Shown here: positions 5,660 to 7,264 of the stretch, in pieces
Position numbering within the stretch: the stretch's first letter is position 1
Layout: the number at the start of each line of letters is the position of its first letter
Translations under genes and position numbers: made by a program
Source: Paracoccaceae bacterium
GTDB lineage: Bacteria > Pseudomonadota > Alphaproteobacteria > Rhodobacterales > Rhodobacteraceae
Direction: 5' to 3'
Assembly (NCBI GenBank): GCA_007129775.1
Contig: SKUV01000371.1
Location: 1-7,264 of the forward strand
Length of the DNA: 7,264 bases
The notes under the pieces: model-generated
What the model was told of the DNA's origin: nothing
Seen by the model: only the letters and a program-made list of their open reading frames with translations
The model's database searches: none

Positions 5660-7209
5660 TCCGCGGCCTGCCGCAGCGGGGGCGCCATCACCGGCGCGCC
5701 GGGCGCGTCGGGCACCAGTTTGCCCAGCACCTCGGCGGTGGAGATCACGCCCGGCAGCCCCGCGCCGGGATGGGTGCCGGCACCGACCAGATAAAGCCCC
5801 GGCAACTCCTCCGACACGTTGTGCGGCCGGAACCATGCCGATTGCAGGATCCGCGGCTCCAGCGAGAAACCGGCGCCGTGGGGCGACAGGTAGCGGTTGC
5901 GGAAATCCTCGGGCGTGAGCGTCATGCTGGCCGACAGGCGCGCCTCGAAACCGGGCATGACCTGTTCCTCCAGCACCTTCGCCATGCGCCGGCGATAGCC
6001 CTCGCCGATCTCGTCCCAGTCGGGCGCGCCGGCATGGCCCAGATGGGGCACGACCGAAAGCGCATAGAAGGTGTCATCGCCCGCCGGCGCGGCCGAAGGG
6101 TCGGTCACGCTGGGGCGGTGGATATACAGGCTCATGTCCTCGGACAGCCGGCCCTTGATGAAAATGTCCCGCAAGAGCCCGGTATAGCGCGGCCCGCTCA
6201 GGATCGTGTGGTGGCCCAGATCGGGCCACATGGCACGCGTGCCCTTCGTGCCGAAATACCACACGAACAGCCCCGACGACCAACGCTTGCGCCGCAGCTT
6301 CGCATCGGTCCAGCGCCGCCGGGGATGATTGCGCAGTAGCCGGCTGTAGGTATGGCCGGCATCGGCGTTGGAGATGACGATATCGGCGGGGATCACGTCG
6401 CCGTCGCTCAGGCGCACGCCGGCGGCGCGGCCGCCCCGGGTGACGATCTCGTCCACCTCGGCGCCCATGATCAGGCTGCCGCCCTGATCGCTGACGACCC
6501 GCGCCATGGCCCGCGCTATGGCCTGCACACCGCCCATGGCGTAATGCACGCCGAATTCCTTTTCCAGATGCGCCACGAGGGCATACATCGATGTCACATG
6601 CAGCGGGTCACCCCCGATGAACAGCGGATGGAACGACAGCGCCATGCGCAGCCGTTCGTCCTTGACCAGCCGCGCCGCATGGGCATGCACCGACCGATCC
6701 GCCCGAAGCCACGCGAATTTCGGCAGAACCTTTATCAGTTCCCACAGCGAATTCATCGGCCTGCGGCCCAGATCCTCGAAGCCGAACCAGTAGCGGGTTT
6801 CGGCATCCTTCAGGAACTGCCGATAGCCCTTCAGGTCTCCGGGCGACAGGCGCGCGACCTCGGCCTCCATCCCCGCGGCGTCGCCGTTGACGCGAAACCG
6901 CGTGCCGTCCTGCCAGCGCATTTCGTAAAAGGGCTCCATCGGGCGCAGATCGACCTCGCTGTCGAAATCGCGCCCGCAGGCGGCCCAAAGCTGCCGCAGG
7001 GTCTGCGGCACGGTCACGATCGTGGGGCCGAGGTCGAACCGGTGGCCGTTCTGCGTGATCGACGACCCCCGCCCCCCCGGCAGATCCAGCCGGTCGAGCA
7101 CCGTGACGGCATAGCCCTTCGCCCCCAGCCGCATGGCTGCGGCGAGCCCCCCGATACCGGCGCCGATGACGATGGCGCGAGGAGGATTCGTGCTGGCCGG
7201 GCGCGACAT
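5656..7209 (-). CDS. crtI: Phytoene desaturase (CrtI type)
   Basis: A 517-residue FAD-dependent desaturase that introduces three or four double bonds into phytoene, giving neurosporene or lycopene at the membrane. The N-terminal dinucleotide-binding motif is VIGAGIGGLAAAMRLG (14-29), with the acidic ribose-binding Asp39 and PGGRGS (44-49). A block at 57-69 (HRFDLGPTIVTVP) and SFHPLFIGGDP (192-202) are typical of CrtI. The C-terminal carotenoid desaturase signature spans 438-494, including LSPHGAGFSLEPRILQSAWF and LVGAGTHPGAGLPGV. Long stretches match R. sphaeroides CrtI as I remember it, which suggests the spheroidene branch, but step number cannot be read from sequence. The ATG at 7209 is chosen because AAAGGG (7217-7222 on this strand) precedes it by seven bases; the in-frame GTG at 7257 would run through the PpsR-type palindrome. 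First gene of crtI-crtB-tspO. Confidence 0.97.
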   Translation of the reverse strand: MSRPASTNPPRAIVIGAGIGGLAAAMRLGAKGYAVTVLDRLDLPGGRGSSITQNGHRFDLGPTIVTVPQTLRQLWAACGRDFDSEVDLRPMEPFYEMRWQDGTRFRVNGDAAGMEAEVARLSPGDLKGYRQFLKDAETRYWFGFEDLGRRPMNSLWELIKVLPKFAWLRADRSVHAHAARLVKDERLRMALSFHPLFIGGDPLHVTSMYALVAHLEKEFGVHYAMGGVQAIARAMARVVSDQGGSLIMGAEVDEIVTRGGRAAGVRLSDGDVIPADIVISNADAGHTYSRLLRNHPRRRWTDAKLRRKRWSSGLFVWYFGTKGTRAMWPDLGHHTILSGPRYTGLLRDIFIKGRLSEDMSLYIHRPSVTDPSAAPAGDDTFYALSVVPHLGHAGAPDWDEIGEGYRRRMAKVLEEQVMPGFEARLSASMTLTPEDFRNRYLSPHGAGFSLEPRILQSAWFRPHNVSEELPGLYLVGAGTHPGAGLPGVISTAEVLGKLVPDAPGAPVMAPPLRQAAE

Positions 7210-7216
7210 GGCAGAG

Positions 7217-7222
7217 CCCTTT
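7217..7222 (-). promoter_or_regulatory. Shine-Dalgarno site that sets the crtI start
   Basis: AAAGGG on the - strand, seven bases before the ATG at 7209. It decides between this start and the upstream GTG at 7257. Confidence 0.75.
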
Positions 7223-7223
7223 C

Positions 7224-7241
7224 TGTCAGGTTCCGATGACA
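7224..7241. promoter_or_regulatory. PpsR/CrtJ-type operator upstream of crtI
   Basis: TGTCA (7224-7228), eight bases, then TGACA (7237-7241): a perfect five-base inverted repeat that fits the TGT-N12-ACA consensus of PpsR (CrtJ), the aerobic and light-responsive repressor of photosynthesis genes in purple bacteria. It begins 15 bases before the crtI ATG and almost touches the ribosome site, so a bound repressor would cover the promoter or the very start of the transcript. PpsR often binds two sites cooperatively; a second would lie beyond base 7264. I see no convincing -35/-10 pair in the 55 bases available. The ppsR gene is not in the window. Confidence 0.8.
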
Positions 7242-7264
7242 CCAAACACCGGCTCACAACCGGC

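Noticed and set aside
5660..5836. A longer CrtB starting at 5836.
   Set aside because: The additional 59 residues are an Arg/Gly/Ala-rich shadow of the crtI 3' end; the ATGA overlap start at 5659 gives a normal-length phytoene synthase.
4324..6339. A 671-codon open frame on the + strand, antisense to tspO, crtB and crtI.
   Set aside because: Its translation is rich in Arg, Pro, Ala and Gly with no recognisable domain, and it lies opposite three well-identified genes. GC-rich codon use lets antisense frames stay open by chance.
6352..7239. A 295-codon + strand open frame antisense to crtI.
   Set aside because: No domain-like sequence; His/Arg/Pro/Ala-rich shadow of the crtI codons.
7210..7257. 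GTG at 7257 as an earlier crtI start adding 16 residues.
   Set aside because: It would place the PpsR-type palindrome and a good ribosome site inside the gene; the ATG at 7209 has AAAGGG at proper spacing.

Overview
This 7.26 kb window is GC-rich, densely coding DNA with no RNA gene, insertion sequence or CRISPR array that I can see. It looks like an alphaproteobacterial genome of the Rhodobacter/Roseobacter/Paracoccus type. The support is a crtI-crtB-tspO carotenoid arm of the kind known in Rhodobacter, a perfect PpsR/CrtJ-type palindrome in front of crtI, and blocks of CrtI and TspO that match what I remember of the Rhodobacter sphaeroides proteins. The host is therefore probably a purple or aerobic anoxygenic phototroph, although no bacteriochlorophyll or reaction-centre gene lies inside the window.

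Left half (1-4109, + strand): a catabolic or uptake operon. It holds the 3' end of a TctB-type small membrane subunit, a full TctA-type large membrane subunit, a GntR/FadR-type regulator whose start overlaps the tctA stop (ATGA), and after a 72-base gap a sulfatase-superfamily hydrolase with no signal peptide. The solute-binding protein TctC is not in the window and may lie upstream of position 1. My working model is import of an anionic organic substrate by the tripartite tricarboxylate transporter, control by the FCD-domain regulator, and cleavage of a sulfate (or phosphonate) ester in the cytoplasm. The substrate cannot be told from the sequence.

Right half (7264-4126, - strand): crtI (phytoene desaturase), crtB (phytoene synthase, ATGA overlap with crtI) and tspO (tryptophan-rich sensory protein), read toward the sulfatase. 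The upstream region of crtI ends at the window edge and carries TGTCA-N8-TGACA, which fits the redox/light-responsive PpsR (CrtJ) repressor site TGT-N12-ACA.

The two halves are convergent. The sulfatase and tspO stop codons are only 16 bases apart, and both sit in the arms of one small hairpin. This junction looks like an edge or breakpoint of a photosynthesis gene cluster, because the tspO neighbours known in Rhodobacter (crtC and onward) are absent. No single gene here is a new system. The most interesting items are the uncharacterised transporter-regulator-cytoplasmic hydrolase operon with its CVPCR active-site variant, the TspO lacking the usual aromatic residue in its CRAC-like segment, and the regulatory and junction structures.
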